Source of the DNA: JACKBK01 sp963707275
GTDB taxonomy: Bacteria > Chloroflexota > Anaerolineae > JAAEKA01
Reading direction: 5' to 3'
DNA: 64,000 nucleotides
NCBI GenBank assembly: GCA_963707275.1
Contig: CAVPPH010000013.1
Location: forward strand, 434,001 to 498,000
This document shows, one piece after another, positions 32,891 to 43,400 of this stretch. Under the pieces are notes generated by a model. It had not been told where the DNA came from. It saw only the letters and a program-made list of their open reading frames with translations, and searched no databases. Position numbers and translations under genes: made by a program. Numbering within the stretch: the first letter of the stretch is position 1; every line of letters starts with the position of its first letter.

Positions 32891-32924
32891 GGGACGCGCC
32901 CGGTAGTACTACCGGGCGCGTCCC
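32891..32924. terminator. Perfect 34-bp palindrome after giant gene C
   Basis: The arm GGGACGCGCCCGGTAGT is followed directly by its exact complement. It begins 13 bases after the stop codon of gene C. As RNA it would form a very stable hairpin with a 4-base loop. The absence of a U-run leaves intrinsic termination unproven. Confidence 0.6.
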
Positions 32925-35077
32925 TCGACATCGTTGGTTACTCCATGACCAGCGGCAGCCAATATTTCTGATGCTCGATGATTACGCGCACGGGTGGCTG
33001 GAGCGGTTCGACGTTGCCGGCCAGGTCGGTGGCGCGGCTGCGGATGGCCAGATGGAAAGATCTGCGCTTCGATTACCACGGCCCAGACGTCGGTTCCCGG
33101 CGGAAGCTGGTCGGCGGGCGGCACGTCGGTCACGACCCAGGCTGGCCAGCAGGTCGCGGGCAGCGTCGCCCAGCAGTGCCGCAGTCCCAGGTCGTCCCGC
33201 CGTCCAGGCTGACATCGACGCGCTCCACCGCCCAGCCGTCGGCGGCCAGACCCCAGACCAGGACCTGGCGGTCGGTGAGGACCGCACCGGCCTCGGGGTA
33301 GACGATTTCGGAAGCCGGTGCGACCGTGTCGACCGTGACGGCGACTGGCTGTCGACGCCGGACCGACATTGCCGGCGGCGTCGGTGGCGCGCACGCGCAG
33401 GCTGTGCTGGACGCCCTCGCCGGGCGGCAGGAACCAGTGGAAGGTCCACGAAGCGGCGCCGTTGCCGTCGTCGCCGTAGGGCGGGGCGACAGGCTGCCAC
33501 GGGCCGCCGTCGATCTGGATCTCGACGAGGTCGACCGATCCGTCCTCCGGATCGACGGCCACGCCGGTGAGGCGGGCCTGGGAGCCGCCGAGGACAGGAG
33601 GCAAGGCATCGATGGAAGCAACGGGAGCCTCGTTGTCAACAGCGACCACCACGGCGTCCGCCTCACCGGCATGGCCGTAGACATCGAAGGCACGCGCCCG
33701 GCAGCGTGAACTGGCCGCTGGCGGGCACGTCGATCTGCGCCGACCAGGCGCGGGTGCCATGGCCGGGATTCCACGGACCGTCGTCGACTCGCACCTCGAC
33801 CGAAGTGACACCGCCGCCGCCCGGATCGCTGGCCGAGCCGGTGATCGTCTGCAGGCCTGAGGGCAGGGTTGCGCCGCTGGCGGGCAGGGCGATCTGCACG
33901 CGATGGGCGGATGGCCGTCGACCGCGTGGCTGAGGCTGGCGGTCGAGAGCGCCGGCTCGCCCGGCTCGACCGCGGCCTGGACGGTAGCGGTCACCGTCAC
34001 AGCGTCGGTGTTGAGGATGTTCTGCTTGACGCGCGCCGTGACCGTCAGGAACAGGCTGGCGTCGGGCTGGAGTGTGCCGAGATCGATGAACCAGCGGTCG
34101 TCCTGCGGCGCATCGGTGGGCGGCGGCCAGCCGGCCAGGCTCTCGAAGCGCAGGCCGTCGCTGCCTGAGACGATCAGCGTCGCACTGTCCAGCGGGGTGG
34201 CGTCAAGATTGCTGACGTTGAAGACATAGCGCAACAGCGAGCCGGGACCGGGGATCTGGCCCAGGTGGTCAGGGCTGGCGATGGTCACGCGGGCGTGGTG
34301 GGCGTTGGGCTGGCCGGCGTTGGGATCGAGGTCCTGCACCAGGCCAGGCCAACTGTAGGCGCTGGCCCACGGCCCGTTCAGCGGGTTGAGATCGGGCAGG
34401 ACGCTGCGCACAGCCAGGCTGTCGTCCATGACGAAGGCGTGCAGGCGCACCACGCCGGTCGCGTTGACCGCGCTGCGCGGGATGCGGATCTCGGTGGCGG
34501 TAGTGGCGCCGTGGACGGCCAGGAAGTTGGGATCGTTGACCTGCTGCCAGCCGCTGCCGTTCCAGGCCAGCAACTGTTGGCTGTCCGGACCGGAGACGAC
34601 TACGAAGTCAGCCTCGAAAGGCAACGTCTCCGTGGCGCCGCCGTAGGGCGTGGTTGTGCCGCCGGTCTGCGTGTCGAGATGCAGCAAGCCTGTGCCGTCG
34701 GGTCCCCAGCGCGGGCCATCCCAGGCCAGGAAGAGGTCGTCGCTGTCCCAGGTGGCGTAGAGGCTGACGGCGCGGCCCGGCCGCGGATCGCTGCCCAGCA
34801 GTTCCGTGTCGGGCTGCCACTCGCCGTTGGCGAAGTCGAGATACCCGTCGACCTGGACCGTACTCTGCCAGACGCCGATGGGGCCGGGGACGGAGCCGGT
34901 CTCGGCGAACCATGGGCCGAAGTGGCGGACCGTGCGGTTGCCCGTGCTGTCAACCGCCAGCAGGTGGACATACCACGTGCCGTCGCTGGGGATCTCGCGC
35001 GTCGTAGGTCGTGCCGGCGATCGGCGCTGTCTGAGCCGGTACGGTGCCGGTGATCTGGTCGACCGTCGCATAGACAT
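32909..35077 (-). CDS. Giant protein C, piece 10: CBM9-like sandwich and C-terminal Ig-like domains
   Basis: In frame from about 34,993 (SDGTWYVHLLAVDSTGNRTV) to 33,905, with the CBM9-like SLYATWDSDDLFLAWDGPRW. It is displaced from 33,905 to 33,700, returns for AFDVYGHAGEADAVVV to about 33,355, and is lost again. The stop at 32,909 is out of frame; the true end is the TAA at 32,938-32,940. Confidence 0.7.
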   Translation of the reverse strand: MSMRRSTRSPAPYRLRQRRSPARPTTREIPSDGTWYVHLLAVDSTGNRTVRHFGPWFAETGSVPGPIGVWQSTVQVDGYLDFANGEWQPDTELLGSDPRPGRAVSLYATWDSDDLFLAWDGPRWGPDGTGLLHLDTQTGGTTTPYGGATETLPFEADFVVVSGPDSQQLLAWNGSGWQQVNDPNFLAVHGATTATEIRIPRSAVNATGVVRLHAFVMDDSLAVRSVLPDLNPLNGPWASAYSWPGLVQDLDPNAGQPNAHHARVTIASPDHLGQIPGPGSLLRYVFNVSNLDATPLDSATLIVSGSDGLRFESLAGWPPPTDAPQDDRWFIDLGTLQPDASLFLTVTARVKQNILNTDAVTVTATVQAAVEPGEPALSTASLSHAVDGHPPIACRSPCPPAAQPCPQACRRSPARPAIRAAAVSLRSRCESTTVRGIPAMAPAPGRRRSTCPPAASSRCRARAFDVYGHAGEADAVVVAVDNEAPVASIDALPPVLGGSQARLTGVAVDPEDGSVDLVEIQIDGGPWQPVAPPYGDDGNGAASWTFHWFLPPGEGVQHSLRVRATDAAGNVGPASTASRRHGRHGRTGFRNRLPRGRCGPHRPPGPGLGSGRRRLGGGARRCQPGRRDDLGLRHCWATLPATCWPAWVVTDVPPADQLPPGTDVWAVVIEAQIFPSGHPQPRHRPGRQRRTAPATRARNHRASEILAAAGHGVTNDVEGRAR
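33130..33774 (-). CDS. Giant protein C, piece in the penultimate Ig-like domain
   Basis: In frame only from about 33,350 (VAVTVDTVAPASEIVYPEAG) to about 33,190 (VSLDGGTTWD). Three more single-base breaks (33,180; 33,129; 33,060) separate it from the final IIEHQKYWLPLVME. Confidence 0.6.
   Translation of the reverse strand: MESRPWHPRLVGADRRARQRPVHAAGRVPSMSTAMPVRRTPWWSLLTTRLPLLPSMPCLLSSAAPRPASPAWPSIRRTDRSTSSRSRSTAARGSLSPRPTATTATAPLRGPSTGSCRPARASSTACACAPPTPPAMSVRRRQPVAVTVDTVAPASEIVYPEAGAVLTDRQVLVWGLAADGWAVERVDVSLDGGTTWDCGTAGRRCPRPAGQPGS
33663..33899 (-). CDS. Giant protein C, short piece bridging two frame breaks
   Basis: QIALPASGATLPSGLQTITG to SAQIDVPASGQFTL fills exactly the gap in piece 10. 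Upstream two extra bases and downstream one extra base cancel, which is why the outer frame recovers. Confidence 0.65.
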   Translation of the reverse strand: MQIALPASGATLPSGLQTITGSASDPGGGGVTSVEVRVDDGPWNPGHGTRAWSAQIDVPASGQFTLPGACLRCLRPCR

Positions 35078-35498
35078 CGACCACGCCGCTGCCGTCGGTA
35101 GAGGCGAGCCACTCGATCAGCACCTCGCCAGGCGCATTGATGTGGCTGCCCTCCTGCGGCGCGACGCTGACCAGGCTGATTGGCGTCGGGCCGAGGTTAT
35201 CGACGACCACCGTCGAGCTGGCTATCGTGGCGTTGCCGGCGCTGTCGGTCGCCCGGACGCGCGACGGGGAAGCTGGCGTAGTCGTTGCCCAGATCAGGCG
35301 CCCAGGCGAGGGCCCAGTCGCCGCTGCCATCAACCGTGGCGTCCTGGTAGCTGTGGCCGCCGTCAAGGCTGACGGCCACCGCAGCCAGACCGCTGCCGTC
35401 GTCCGACGCCGACCCCTCCAACGAAACCGTCCGCGTGATCGTGCTCGCGGGTGGCGTGAAGGCGAGCGACGGTCCGGTCGTGTCGAGCACCAGAACAA
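34950..35498 (-). CDS. Giant protein C, piece 9: Ig-like domain
   Basis: In frame from about 35,268 (VRATDSAGNATIASSTVVVD) to about 34,993, covering one Ig-like domain with the conserved QEGSHINAPGEVLIEW and DVYATVDQITGTVPAQT. Confidence 0.7.
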   Translation of the reverse strand: MFWCSTRPDRRSPSRHPRARSRGRFRWRGRRRTTAAVWLRWPSALTAATATRTPRLMAAATGPSPGRLIWATTTPASPSRVRATDSAGNATIASSTVVVDNLGPTPISLVSVAPQEGSHINAPGEVLIEWLASTDGSGVVDVYATVDQITGTVPAQTAPIAGTTYDARDPQRRHVVCPPAGG

Positions 35499-38490
35499 CG
35501 CTGCTGTCGGCCGCGGGCGAAGTGCCGCCGGTGCGGCTGGCGCGCAAGGTGATGGTGTGGCTGCCGTCGTCCGTCAAGGTAACCGGCATTGCCCAGCTTG
35601 TCGCCTGGACCGACGGATCGGCCAGCGCAGCCATGCCCGCGGACACGCCGTCTACCAACACCTCGACCTGACCGTCGCCCTCGCTGTCCTGGAAGTGGAC
35701 ATACCCCTTCAGCGTGATCGCTGGCGTGTTGACGGCGCTGTCGGGCGCGGGATCAGCCAGCGCAGCTTCGTTCTGCGTCGTCACGACGGTGACCGAGACG
35801 GCGCTGCTCTGGCCGATGTTGCCGGCCAGGTCAGTCGCGACCGCGCTGATCGTGTGTGTGCCGTTGTCCAGGGCAACCTGCGCTTGGTAGCGCTGCGACT
35901 GGCCAGGCGATGCAACCGTGAGGACCTGCGTGGCCGTCACCACCCCGCTGTCGACCAGAAAGGTGACGCTATCGACACTGAAGCTGGTGACGCCGGGAAT
36001 GCCGGTGGGCGTCCAGTCGCTGACGTCTGCCGCCAGCATAACCGCCGGGGCGGTGGATGTGGATCCGCCCGCCGGCGCGATCAGTGCGACGATTGGCGCC
36101 GTGCCGTCGGCGATGAAGGCCGAGCGATACCAGTCCGCCGCTGTCGTCGTGGTGTTGCCGACTTCGTCCGCTGGCCGGCTGTATAGGCGGTAGAGGCCGT
36201 CGCCAGAACCCGGCGTAACGCTGGTCGTCCAGTACGAGCCGGCCTGGCCGGCTGTTGCCAGCGTCGCGTTCTGCCACGTCGAAGGCGGCGTTTCGTCGGC
36301 TGCCACCGTCGCGTCGGGGACGTAGACCAGCCCGACCTCGACCGCGGCGACGCCGGACGCGCCCAGCCCGCAGGAGTTGCCCTCCTTGCCCAGTAATAAC
36401 GTGGCGGGCATGGCTAACAATTCGTCGTAGCCCATGTCAGCCTTGCTGCCGCCGCCGTTGGGCACCGGCTGGAACTGGCTGGCCGGGATCGCGTCGATGG
36501 CCGGCGAGGCCAGACTGAGGCGCAGGTCGCCCGCGCCGGCGTCCAGGAAGAGCGGGTCGGCGTTGATCTCGCCGATGCCGATCGCCAGCGTCCCGGCGTA
36601 GTTCTGGCAGGTCGTGCACCAGGCCGGGTCGCTGTTGTAGACCAGATTGTAGGCGTGGAAGATCAGACCACCGCCCGCGGTGTCGAGGCCGGTGTCGTTG
36701 AGGGCGATGATGTTGAAGCGCGCCAGCAGCCAACTGCCGTTGTCCGCCGCCACCACGCCCGCGCCGGCGTTGAGAGCCAGCGTGTTGGAGGTCAGCTGGC
36801 CGGAGGAGCCGTTGCGGAAGGCCACGCCGGCGTTGCCGTTGCCGGGCAGGCCTGGGTTGTCGGGCGAGATGCCGCCGATGATGTTGCGGCTGATGCGGAT
36901 GTTGCTGGAGGCGCCATCGACCGCGATGCCGGCGTCGGTCGCGCCCTCGCCGCCGTTGGTGACGGCGAAGCCGGTGATCTGGACGTTGGTCGCGCCGTCG
37001 ATGGTCACTGTCGACCCGCTGGCGTCGCCGTCGATGATTGTGCTGTCCGCGCCCGCGCCGATCAGGCGGATGCCGCTGGGCAGGCTGAGCTGTTCGTGGT
37101 AGACGCCGCTGTCGACGCCGACCGTCCAGGTGCCAGCGATGTCGGGCACATGGTCGACCGCGTCCTGGATCGCGTCGAAGGCGGTCACTTGCCACTCGAG
37201 GCCGTCGTTGAGGCACTGCTCGCAGTACGCCTGGCTGGCGTAGACGGCTGCCTCGGCTGATTGCGCGTAGCCGAGATCGACCCGGTCGCCGCTGCCGGGC
37301 GGTGCGGGGTCGGAGGGATCGCCGGCATCCACCACCGGCGAGTTGGACTGCGGCCGGTAGTCGTGGGTATTGGGGTCGGTGAAGCGCGGGTCGGCGAAGA
37401 TCTCGCCGGGCCCCGGCTGGTCCACCGGCGTGCCGTCGATCTGGAGGTCGTGTCCGTTCTGCCAGTAGGCGTTGTAGGTGTGCAGCGACGTGGTCGCGCA
37501 GCTTTCGATGCCCAGCGCCGTGTCCTGATGGTAGGCCAGGATGGTGTTGCGCACGTCGATGCTGCCGCAGTCGCTGGCGATAACGCCGTTGTCGTTGCTG
37601 ACGATAGTGTCGTTGACCAGCGTCGCCAGCGCGTCGCTTCCGTTGACGCTGATGGCGGTACCGGTGTTGCGGATGATGGCGCGCTTGAGGGTCAGCGAGC
37701 CTTGGCCGTCGACCTGGATGCCGTCACTGGTTCCTTCGCCGGCGATGGTCATCAGCGCGACGCCGGCCAGCCGGGCGTCTTCCACGCCCACCAGAGCCTG
37801 CCCTGAGCCTGTCGAAGGGTCAGGCGGCGCGAGGATCGTCAGGCCGGCGCCGCTGCCGAAGAGCGAGACGCCGTTGACCAGCGCGACCCGCTCGCGGTAG
37901 ACGCCGGGGTCGATCAGCACCCGCTGCGCGCCGGAGGCGACTGCGTCCTGGATCGAGTTGAAGGCGTCGACGCCCCAGGTCAGCCCGTCGTTGTCGCACG
38001 ACTGGCAGAAGGTGGCATCCACCAATACCGGGTTGCGGTAGGTATAGTAGCCGAGGTCAGCGCCATCGCCGGCCAGGCCGCGGGCGGCCGAGCCAGCACC
38101 GAATCGGAAGACCTGCTCTACGACGTTGAGGAATGCAGCTTCGTTCACCGTCATCAGGCTGACAGGGCTACCAGCCGGCGCGACGCGCCAATCGCCAGCG
38201 ACGCCGTTCTGGCTGGCGAAGCCGCTGTGGCTGTTGAGGGTCGGGCCGCCGTTGCCGGCGTCGTCGATCCACCAGGCGGGCAGCGGCGCGGCATTGGGCA
38301 GGGCGACGAAGAGGTTGTCCTGCACGAAGATCGCGTTGCTGGGGAGGCTGCCCGGCGTGCTGCGGATCAAGTTGACGCTCGGTGCGTTGGCCACGAAGGT
38401 GTTATGGCGCAGCCGGACGGCCGAAGTCGTCGCGTGGATCGCGGTGCTGTTGGGTAGATTCTGATAGAACAGGACGTTGCGGATCACCAC
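35197..38490 (-). CDS. Giant protein C, piece 8: beta-helix modules and Ig-like domains
   Basis: In frame from about 38,540 to 35,268. Modules two and three open with FCQSCDNDGLTW and YCEQCLNDGLEW. Beta-helix rungs such as GVSLFGSGAGLTILAPP and TNVQITGFAVTNGGEGATD follow, then Ig-like domains with DGDGLYRLYSRPADEVGN. Very close to the same region of B. Confidence 0.8.
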   Translation of the reverse strand: MVIRNVLFYQNLPNSTAIHATTSAVRLRHNTFVANAPSVNLIRSTPGSLPSNAIFVQDNLFVALPNAAPLPAWWIDDAGNGGPTLNSHSGFASQNGVAGDWRVAPAGSPVSLMTVNEAAFLNVVEQVFRFGAGSAARGLAGDGADLGYYTYRNPVLVDATFCQSCDNDGLTWGVDAFNSIQDAVASGAQRVLIDPGVYRERVALVNGVSLFGSGAGLTILAPPDPSTGSGQALVGVEDARLAGVALMTIAGEGTSDGIQVDGQGSLTLKRAIIRNTGTAISVNGSDALATLVNDTIVSNDNGVIASDCGSIDVRNTILAYHQDTALGIESCATTSLHTYNAYWQNGHDLQIDGTPVDQPGPGEIFADPRFTDPNTHDYRPQSNSPVVDAGDPSDPAPPGSGDRVDLGYAQSAEAAVYASQAYCEQCLNDGLEWQVTAFDAIQDAVDHVPDIAGTWTVGVDSGVYHEQLSLPSGIRLIGAGADSTIIDGDASGSTVTIDGATNVQITGFAVTNGGEGATDAGIAVDGASSNIRISRNIIGGISPDNPGLPGNGNAGVAFRNGSSGQLTSNTLALNAGAGVVAADNGSWLLARFNIIALNDTGLDTAGGGLIFHAYNLVYNSDPAWCTTCQNYAGTLAIGIGEINADPLFLDAGAGDLRLSLASPAIDAIPASQFQPVPNGGGSKADMGYDELLAMPATLLLGKEGNSCGLGASGVAAVEVGLVYVPDATVAADETPPSTWQNATLATAGQAGSYWTTSVTPGSGDGLYRLYSRPADEVGNTTTTAADWYRSAFIADGTAPIVALIAPAGGSTSTAPAVMLAADVSDWTPTGIPGVTSFSVDSVTFLVDSGVVTATQVLTVASPGQSQRYQAQVALDNGTHTISAVATDLAGNIGQSSAVSVTVVTTQNEAALADPAPDSAVNTPAITLKGYVHFQDSEGDGQVEVLVDGVSAGMAALADPSVQATSWAMPVTLTDDGSHTITLRASRTGGTSPAADSSVVLVLDTTGPSLAFTPPASTITRTVSLEGSASDDGSGLAAVAVSLDGGHSYQDATVDGSGDWALAWAPDLGNDYASFPVARPGDRQRRQRHDSQLDGGRR
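37797..37820. repeat. Dispersed palindromic repeat, single copy in gene C
   Basis: A single CCCTGAGCCTGTCGAAGGG is read in frame as DPSTGSGQA in the beta-helix loop that carries two units in A and in B. Confidence 0.75.
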
Positions 38491-38676
38491 GTTGTCGCTG
38501 TCGCTGACGCTAGGTGACGAGGTCGCATCGCCGCCGAAGTTGACCGTTGATGCCGGTGCTGGCGTTGCGGATCGTCAGGTTCTCGATGGTCACGCCGGTG
38601 ATGTCGGGGTAGGTGGTACGTCGGGTTGGGCAGCAGGCTGATGCCCACGCCGCCGCCCGCGTCCAGGAAGACCGCG

Positions 38677-39357
38677 TCAGGGTCCGTGCCGCGCAGGGTG
38701 ACACGGATCGCGGCCGGCGTCGATGACCGCCGGCGCGTAGGTGCCGGGCTGAACCAGCAGGATGTCGGAGTGCCAGGAGGCGTCCAGCGCGGACTGGATC
38801 GTGGCGAACGCCGTCTCGCCCCAGACCAGGCCGTCGTTGGCACACGTCTCGCAGAAGTCGTCGTCGATGACGCGCGTCGTCGCCAGGTCGGAGAGCTGGA
38901 AGATCCAGCCGGTTCCGGCTGTGTTCAGCGAGACGTAGTCGGCCAGCGTGTCGCCGTCGAAGTCGCCGGTCAGTGTGTCGGTCGGGAAGGAGCCGCTGAA
39001 CTGGAGTGCGTTGGCCAGCACACGCCGGAAGGGCGCTGCGCCGATCCCCGCGTCAGCCTGCGAGAGCCAGGCGTAGAAGTCTGTGTTGTCGAACAGCGCC
39101 AGGACGTCGGCCTTGCCGTCGCCGCTGAAGTCGGCGACTGTCCGCGGCACGGACGACGTGATGGCGTAGCCGAGGCTGTTGTCGGTCACTTGCTGGAAGG
39201 TCAGCGAACCGCTCGAGACGCCTTCGGATAGCCACACGATCCAGTTGGCGGTGTCCGAGGCGCGCGAGGCGACGTCAGTCGTGCCGTCGCCGTCGAAGTC
39301 GCCAATGACCAGCGCATCGGCATTGCTGCCGGAGAGTGCGCCCAGGTTGTTGGTCAC
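38677..39357 (-). CDS. Giant protein C, piece 7: second FG-GAP block and first Cys-headed module
   Basis: The frame is open upstream of this GTG to about 39,578. GDFDGDGTTDVASRASDT and FSGDGKADVLALFDNTDFY are FG-GAP units. DDDFCETCANDGLVWGETAF opens the first beta-helix module. Between 38,705 and 38,540 three extra bases break the frame in quick succession. Confidence 0.75.
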   Translation of the reverse strand: MTNNLGALSGSNADALVIGDFDGDGTTDVASRASDTANWIVWLSEGVSSGSLTFQQVTDNSLGYAITSSVPRTVADFSGDGKADVLALFDNTDFYAWLSQADAGIGAAPFRRVLANALQFSGSFPTDTLTGDFDGDTLADYVSLNTAGTGWIFQLSDLATTRVIDDDFCETCANDGLVWGETAFATIQSALDASWHSDILLVQPGTYAPAVIDAGRDPCHPARHGP

Positions 39358-40408
39358 CTGCGTGAAGTCGAAGGTCGTTCCGCTGGCCGCGGACAGATAG
39401 GTTGCCCAGGTCGAGCCGTCCCAGGCGGCGATGTCGCTGCGACCGTCGCCGTCGAAGTCGCCCAGGAAGGTCTGGCTCGTGTCGCCGGAAGCGACGCCGC
39501 CCAGGTTGCTGGTGGCGGCGCTGAAGCCAAAGGCTGTTCCCGACGCGCCATCCGATCGGACGAACTGCCAGGCCGCAGCCGTCCCAGTAGCCGATGTCGG
39601 TCTTCTGGTCGCCGTCGAAGTCGGCCAGCAGGCGCGCCGTGCTGCCGGTGACCGCCGCGGGCAGGTTGTTGCTGTACTCGGTGAAGCTGAGTTCGGTGCT
39701 GTATCCGTCGGAGTGCCAGATGCGCCAGGAGGCGGTTGGTGTCTCGACAGGTTGTGTATCAGGTTCCTGCGCGGTGATCTGGCTGTCGTCGGCTACGCGT
39801 TCTGCAGCGTTGTCCAAAGCGATCGTGTCCGTGACGGGCACGTCTGTTTTCACTGCCTCGGAGGCTTGTACGTCAGGCGTCTCCGCCGGTTCTTGCGCCG
39901 GCGCTGCAACAGTGCTGCTCCAGCCGGCGACATCGGTCTTGCCGTCGCCGTCAAAGTCGCCGACCATCGCGTCGGACGTTGTCCAGTCGCTGATGTTGTT
40001 GTCAATGACGCGGAAGGCCAGCGCGGGCGTCGTCAGGCTTTCGTTGAGGTCCGCAGCACGGGTCGCGGCGCGCGCCGCGCGCGCCGGTGACAGGCTGGCG
40101 GCCTGCGGCAGGTCGAGCAGATTCCACGGTGACGGCGCGGGGCCGATCCATTCGGCCTGCTGGTCGGACGACAGCCGCTGCTCGCGCACGGTGAGCGAGC
40201 CGTCGGCGCTGTCCACCGACAGGAACTCACCCACCGGCACCACCAGCAGGTCGGATGAGAGGTCGCAGTTCAGGTCGGCGCCGGCCGCATAGGGCGCGGA
40301 GGCCGCCGCGGAGATGCCGCTGATCTCGGCCTGCACCGGCTGGTTGCGTGGCCAGGTCGCTGCGGCCGTGATAGAGGAAGGCGGTGCCGCCGCCGGAACT
40401 GCTGCCAA
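39275..40408 (-). CDS. Giant protein C, piece 6: propeller cap and second FG-GAP block
   Basis: In frame from about 40,350 (NQPVQAEISG) through GADLNCDLSSDLLVVP and GDFDGDGKTDVAGWSS to about 39,578. An acidic linker of about 60 residues (about 39,920-39,735) is shorter than the one in B and absent in A. Confidence 0.75.
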   Translation of the reverse strand: MAAVPAAAPPSSITAAATWPRNQPVQAEISGISAAASAPYAAGADLNCDLSSDLLVVPVGEFLSVDSADGSLTVREQRLSSDQQAEWIGPAPSPWNLLDLPQAASLSPARAARAATRAADLNESLTTPALAFRVIDNNISDWTTSDAMVGDFDGDGKTDVAGWSSTVAAPAQEPAETPDVQASEAVKTDVPVTDTIALDNAAERVADDSQITAQEPDTQPVETPTASWRIWHSDGYSTELSFTEYSNNLPAAVTGSTARLLADFDGDQKTDIGYWDGCGLAVRPIGWRVGNSLWLQRRHQQPGRRRFRRHEPDLPGRLRRRRSQRHRRLGRLDLGNLSVRGQRNDLRLHAGDQQPGRTLRQQCRCAGHWRLRRRRHD

Positions 40409-43400
40409 GCAGCACGTCGTTGACGCCGTCGGCGTTCACGTCGCCCGGGGCGGCGATGAAGGCGTCGAAGGCAGTGCTGCCGCTGAAGGTGACGCTGGGC
40501 GACATGCCTGTCGTCCAGCCGCCCGTGCGGCCGTAGACCACCCTGGGCGTCGTGTCATCGCTGTAGGCGAAGTCAGGGAGCGCATCGCCGTTGACGTCGC
40601 CCAGCGCGACGACCTGTGCGCCGACGCCGGCGCTGCCGGGGAAGCTGGCGTCCGCGTGCGTCGCCGGGTTGAGCGGGCCGGTCTCGCCGGGTTGTCGCCA
40701 GGCGGGCGGGCCGAGGAAGAGGTAGACCGCCGCGCCGCCGCCGAAGCTGTTGTTGGGATCGGCGACCACGAAGTCGTCGTATTGGTCGTCGTTGACGTCG
40801 CCGACGCCGGTCGCGAGTGCGCCGCCGCCGTCCATCTGGAAGGTTTCCAGCGCGGCGGAAGCCACGTCGATGACGCTCGCGCTGTTGGTCGCCGTACCGC
40901 CTCTGATCAGATAGGTGGCCGCCGCGCCGCCGCTGAGACCAGTTGCGCCGATCAGCAGGTCGTCAAATCCGTCGCCGTTGACGTCGCCGGCTGCCGACGC
41001 CCAGGTTCCGATCTGGCCGTCGCTGGCCGTGAACACCTTGCCCAGGTGTCCGTTCTGGCCGGTCGCCAGGGATGTCAGGTTGAAGTCCTGGCCGATGCCG
41101 CCCGTCGAACCGTAGACCAGATAGACGCGGTTGTTGGTCGGATCGCCGAGGAGGATGTCGCTCAGGCCGTCGCTGTTGACGTCGCCGGCCGGGCCGATGA
41201 TCTGGCCAAGCTGTGCGTTGGCGGCAGAACCGACGAACGATGTCGTCGCGTCGGGCAGCGCCACGCTCTGCGGTGGCACCGGCCAGCCGCCGGGCTGGCC
41301 GTAGACAATCGACACGCGTCCGGCATTCGCGTTGCCGTTGACGCTGGCGGCGGGCATGCCGACCGCCAGGTCGGCGCGCGCGTCGCCGTCCACGTCGCCC
41401 AGCCAGGCCACGGTCATGCCGACGGTGTCGCTGTAGACGTCGGGCATCAACCTCACGGTGGAGGAGAGCACCGCGTCGAGGGTGTTTTCCAGCGCCTGCG
41501 GGCGGGCCGGCAACGGCACGTTGCCTCTATCGTCGGCGTGGCCCAGCAGTTCGACCGCCTGGCCGGCCGGCAGATAGGGTTGGTAGTTGGACCAGATATC
41601 GGTCGGCGGCAGGGTGTCGATGATGACGCCGATCTCCGTCGCGTCGCCGATCTGGCCCAGGGCGTCGACCGCGCGTACCCGCAGGCTGTGGCTGCCATAG
41701 GCGGCGTCGTTGACCGTCCAACTGTACTGCCAGGTCGCGGTCGCCGGGTGCGGCGCGGACAGGTATTCGTCGATGTTGGTCCACGGCCGGCCGTCGATGC
41801 TGAGCTGGACCGTCTGTAGGCCGGCCACCTGGGCCGCGCCCGACAGCAGGTCGGTCGCGCTGCCCTGGATCGTGACCGTGTTGCCGTCGGTCTGCAAGGC
41901 GTCGCCGTCGCTGATGTTGCTGAAGCTGGCGCCAGGGGCGGTGTTGTCCACGACCACGCTGCTGCTGGTTGGGCTGCTCTGGACGTTGTCTACGTAGTCG
42001 GTGGCGCGGCTCTGGATAGTGTACACGCCGTCGTTCGGTAGCGGGGTCCAGGTCCAGTTCCAGGCGCTGGCGCCAGATGCGGTCTGCCAACCCGTGTCGT
42101 AGCCGCCGCCGCTGACGCGCGCCTCGATGTTCATGGGCCACGACGTCGGGTCGGTGGCTGTGCCGCTGACGCCGTAGGCCGTGCCGTTTATGGCCTGACC
42201 GTCGGCGGGAGTGGCGATGGTTGAAGTGGGTTGGTCCAGGTCCACCAGCACCGGGATGGTCTGGCTGAGAGTTCTCGTCTCGCCGGCCACGGCGTCGGAG
42301 TACACCAGCGTGGCGGTGAGTGTGGTCACCTGGGAGGTGGTGAGCGCGGGATCTGCGCCGGTAAGGAGGGTGGAAGTCATGGCTTCGACCGCGTAGAGCG
42401 GGTTGGCGCTGAGGTTCCAGCTCAGCCCGCTGGCGGTCCCGCCCGGCTCGGATGGCGTGTATCCGGAGCTGCCGATCTGCGACACCACGGATGGTGTGGT
42501 CAGCACGTCGGTCGCGTAATCCAGGGTCAGCGGCTGGTCGATGGTGGTGGTCAGGACGTTGTTGACATAGAGAGTCACCGTCAGCGGGTCGTTGGCGCCC
42601 AGAACGCTGACCATGCCGCCGCTGTACAACACCGCCGGCGAAGTCGTGAGCCACAGCCAGGGCGCGCTGTTGGGCGCGTATGGGCTGAGGCCGGCCCGTT
42701 TCTCGTGGCTATCCAACAGGTGGTCGCCGTCGTAGTCGCCCTTGAGGGGATCGGAGCAGACGCGCTGGTAGCCGAGGCGGGGCAGCGGCCAGCCGCCAAC
42801 AAACTGGCCATCGACATAGCGGCAGGCTTCCTCGCCGTCCAGCAAACCGTCGCGGTCGGTGTCGGAGATGGGGACTGAGGTGCCGAGCCGGATCTCGTAG
42901 CCGTCGTCCAGGCCGTCGCCGTCTGTGTCGGCCAGCGTGGCGTCGGTTCCCAGAATCTCGCTGTTATCCGCTTCCCAGCCGTCGCTGAGACCGTCACCAT
43001 CGGAGTCGGGATTGTCGGGGCAGGTGCTGGTCGCGCCGGGCGGCAGGCCGTTGGTGCATTCGGCCGTTTCCTGGCTGTTGGGCAGGCCATCGTTGTCCAG
43101 GTCGCTGTTGAAGTCCAGCGAAGCGGTGTCGCTGACCGGGTTGTATGCGTTCCAGCCCATCAGATTGGTCAGGGTGTCGGGCAGCACGTCGATGGTGAAG
43201 CTCTGCATTGGCGGGTCGTCGGGACCGGTTGTGTAGTTCATGTCGTAGGAACAGGTGTAGCCGATCACGTCCCACCAGCACTTCTGGTAGCGCAGGTTCT
43301 CCTCGACGGTGGTCTCGAAGGGTACGGCGATGTTGCGCCCGGCGTCTGCCGGTTTGAAAGCCATGCTGACGTCGTTGAGGCACTCCTTCTCGGTGCCGGT

